Of a stretch of DNA of 6,261 nt, positions 5,670-6,261 are shown in pieces. Under the pieces are notes generated by a model. It saw nothing but the letters and a program-made list of their open reading frames with translations. It was not told where the DNA came from and searched no databases. The stretch covers positions 1 to 6,261 of the forward strand of contig JAJZCU010000136.1 in assembly GCA_021828935.1 (NCBI GenBank). Direction: 5' to 3'. Numbering within the stretch: the stretch's first letter is position 1; every line of letters begins with the position of its first letter. Source of the stretch: Planctomycetota bacterium. GTDB lineage: Bacteria; Planctomycetota; Phycisphaerae; WQYP01. Made by a program: the position numbers and the translations under genes.

Positions 5670-6261
5670 GGCTTTGCCTCCTTGAAGTAGGCTTCCAGAT
5701 GGCCCAGCGTCTGCGGGCTGACCAGCCGTTGATAAACATCCTCAAGCGCCCCCGCCCCGGATGCCGTGCGCAGGGTTTCAAGCGTCCCGTCGGCGACAAT
5801 GCGAGCCTCGCCCAGAATGATAATGCGCGTGGCCACCTGCTCGACCACATCGGGCACCGGAGACGAATACACGAGCGTGCGTGAACGGTTCTGGCCAAAC
5901 CGTTGAAAAATTCGTTTTAATGCCAGGATTCCCGATGGGTCCAGGCCACCGGAGAACGGCTCGTCAAGCACCAGAATTGGCGCCTCTGAGGCCAGCATGC
6001 CGCAGAGCGCCAACTTTTTGCGTTGGCCGCTGGAACAGGATCCAATAGTCCCCTCCGCTGCGCGCTGCAGATCAAACACGTCCAGCAGACTGTCCATGCG
6101 GTCCAATAGATGCACGCTGTCAACGCCGTACAATTGCCCTACGGCCAGAATCCATTCACGCCCGGTGCGGCGCAGCGGCAGCCACGGTTCCGCTGTTAAA
6201 TAAAAAACCTCCCGGCGTATGGCCAGTTCAATTTCAGCCGAGGCGCGGGTTTCGCTGGTTC
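5666..6261 (-). CDS. ABC transporter ATP-binding protein, C-terminal part (start outside window)
   Basis: The reading frame is open to the window edge and 197 C-terminal residues are visible; the Walker A half lies outside. Numbering from the first visible full codon, the landmarks are a segment around residues 18-46 ending in GREWILAVGQLYGV, which resembles the region after the Q-loop of ABC-2-type ATPases, a signature motif CSSGQ (75-79) followed by RKKLAL, Walker B ILVLDE (95-100), and a D-loop SGGLDP (103-108). Two features are odd. The H-loop reads YSSPVPDVVE, so proline 134 (codon CCG, 5858-5860) sits where the family has the catalytic histidine. There is also one extra glycine between Walker B and the D-loop compared with the usual DEPxSGLDP. 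The tail (about 140-197) resembles the short C-terminal region of export-type ATPases. It is the cytoplasmic ATP-hydrolysing partner of the next gene, which it overlaps by four bases. The substrate is unknown. The family call is firm; full activity is uncertain because of the H-loop change. Confidence 0.92.
   Translation of the reverse strand, partial: TSETRASAEIELAIRREVFYLTAEPWLPLRRTGREWILAVGQLYGVDSVHLLDRMDSLLDVFDLQRAAEGTIGSCSSGQRKKLALCGMLASEAPILVLDEPFSGGLDPSGILALKRIFQRFGQNRSRTLVYSSPVPDVVEQVATRIIILGEARIVADGTLETLRTASGAGALEDVYQRLVSPQTLGHLEAYFKEAKP
5677..5683 (-). promoter_or_regulatory. Ribosome binding site of the membrane protein gene
   Basis: On the minus strand AAGGAGG lies seven bases before the ATG at 5669, inside the end of the ATPase coding sequence. 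It is the strongest Shine-Dalgarno in the window. Together with the ATGA stop/start overlap it fixes the start codon and suggests coupled, balanced synthesis of ATPase and membrane subunit. Confidence 0.85.

Noticed and set aside
5419..5898. Minus-strand 159-codon frame across the ATPase/membrane-protein junction.
   Set aside because: It is a shifted-frame shadow of both genes, whose own frames have clear motifs and an ATGA junction.

Overview
The window is a moderately GC-rich bacterial chromosomal segment in which every convincing gene lies on the minus strand, so the text reads from high to low coordinates. I infer a planctomycete or close relative, without being certain. The reasons are a very small single-zinc-ribbon protein of a style abundant in that phylum, a polytopic membrane protein with a TPW-containing loop that I associate with planctomycete genomes, and an outsized FliD built from repeated hook-type (flagellin IN) motifs. 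No 16S rRNA or other marker gene is present to settle this.

Region 1 (6261 to 4072) is a tight four-gene string. It begins with the C-terminal part of an ABC-type ATPase whose start lies beyond the window. The ATPase overlaps a polytopic membrane protein by ATGA, with a full AAGGAGG Shine-Dalgarno in front of the second gene. Next come a 66-residue unknown protein overlapping the end of the membrane gene, and a 59-residue zinc-ribbon protein. The first two look like an ABC-2-type transporter pair. The roles of the two small proteins are unknown. The ATPase is atypical: its H-loop histidine is a proline and there is an additional glycine before the D-loop.

Region 2 (4071 to 3883) is a non-coding gap. 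It holds a G/C-rich hairpin just after the zinc-ribbon stop codon, and then an exact GCCGATAA box in the right orientation for a flagellar sigma-28 (FliA) promoter driving fliD.

Region 3 (3882 to 1) is a late-flagellar cluster. It holds fliD (filament cap, 920 residues, with four full and one partial hook-type repeats), a roughly 200-base gap with one doubtful small ORF, fliS (flagellin export chaperone with a long Pro/Arg-rich tail), a gap with an 8-bp inverted repeat, and the first 87 codons of a PAS-domain protein that runs off the window. FliD caps and assembles the filament while FliS keeps flagellin monomers soluble before export, and they are commonly co-transcribed late genes. The PAS protein may be a sensor or signalling enzyme, but its output domain is not visible.

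I saw no tRNA, rRNA, CRISPR array, insertion sequence or phage gene. The window looks like ordinary chromosome. Its most unusual points are the non-canonical ABC ATPase, the expanded FliD and the two small uncharacterised proteins.
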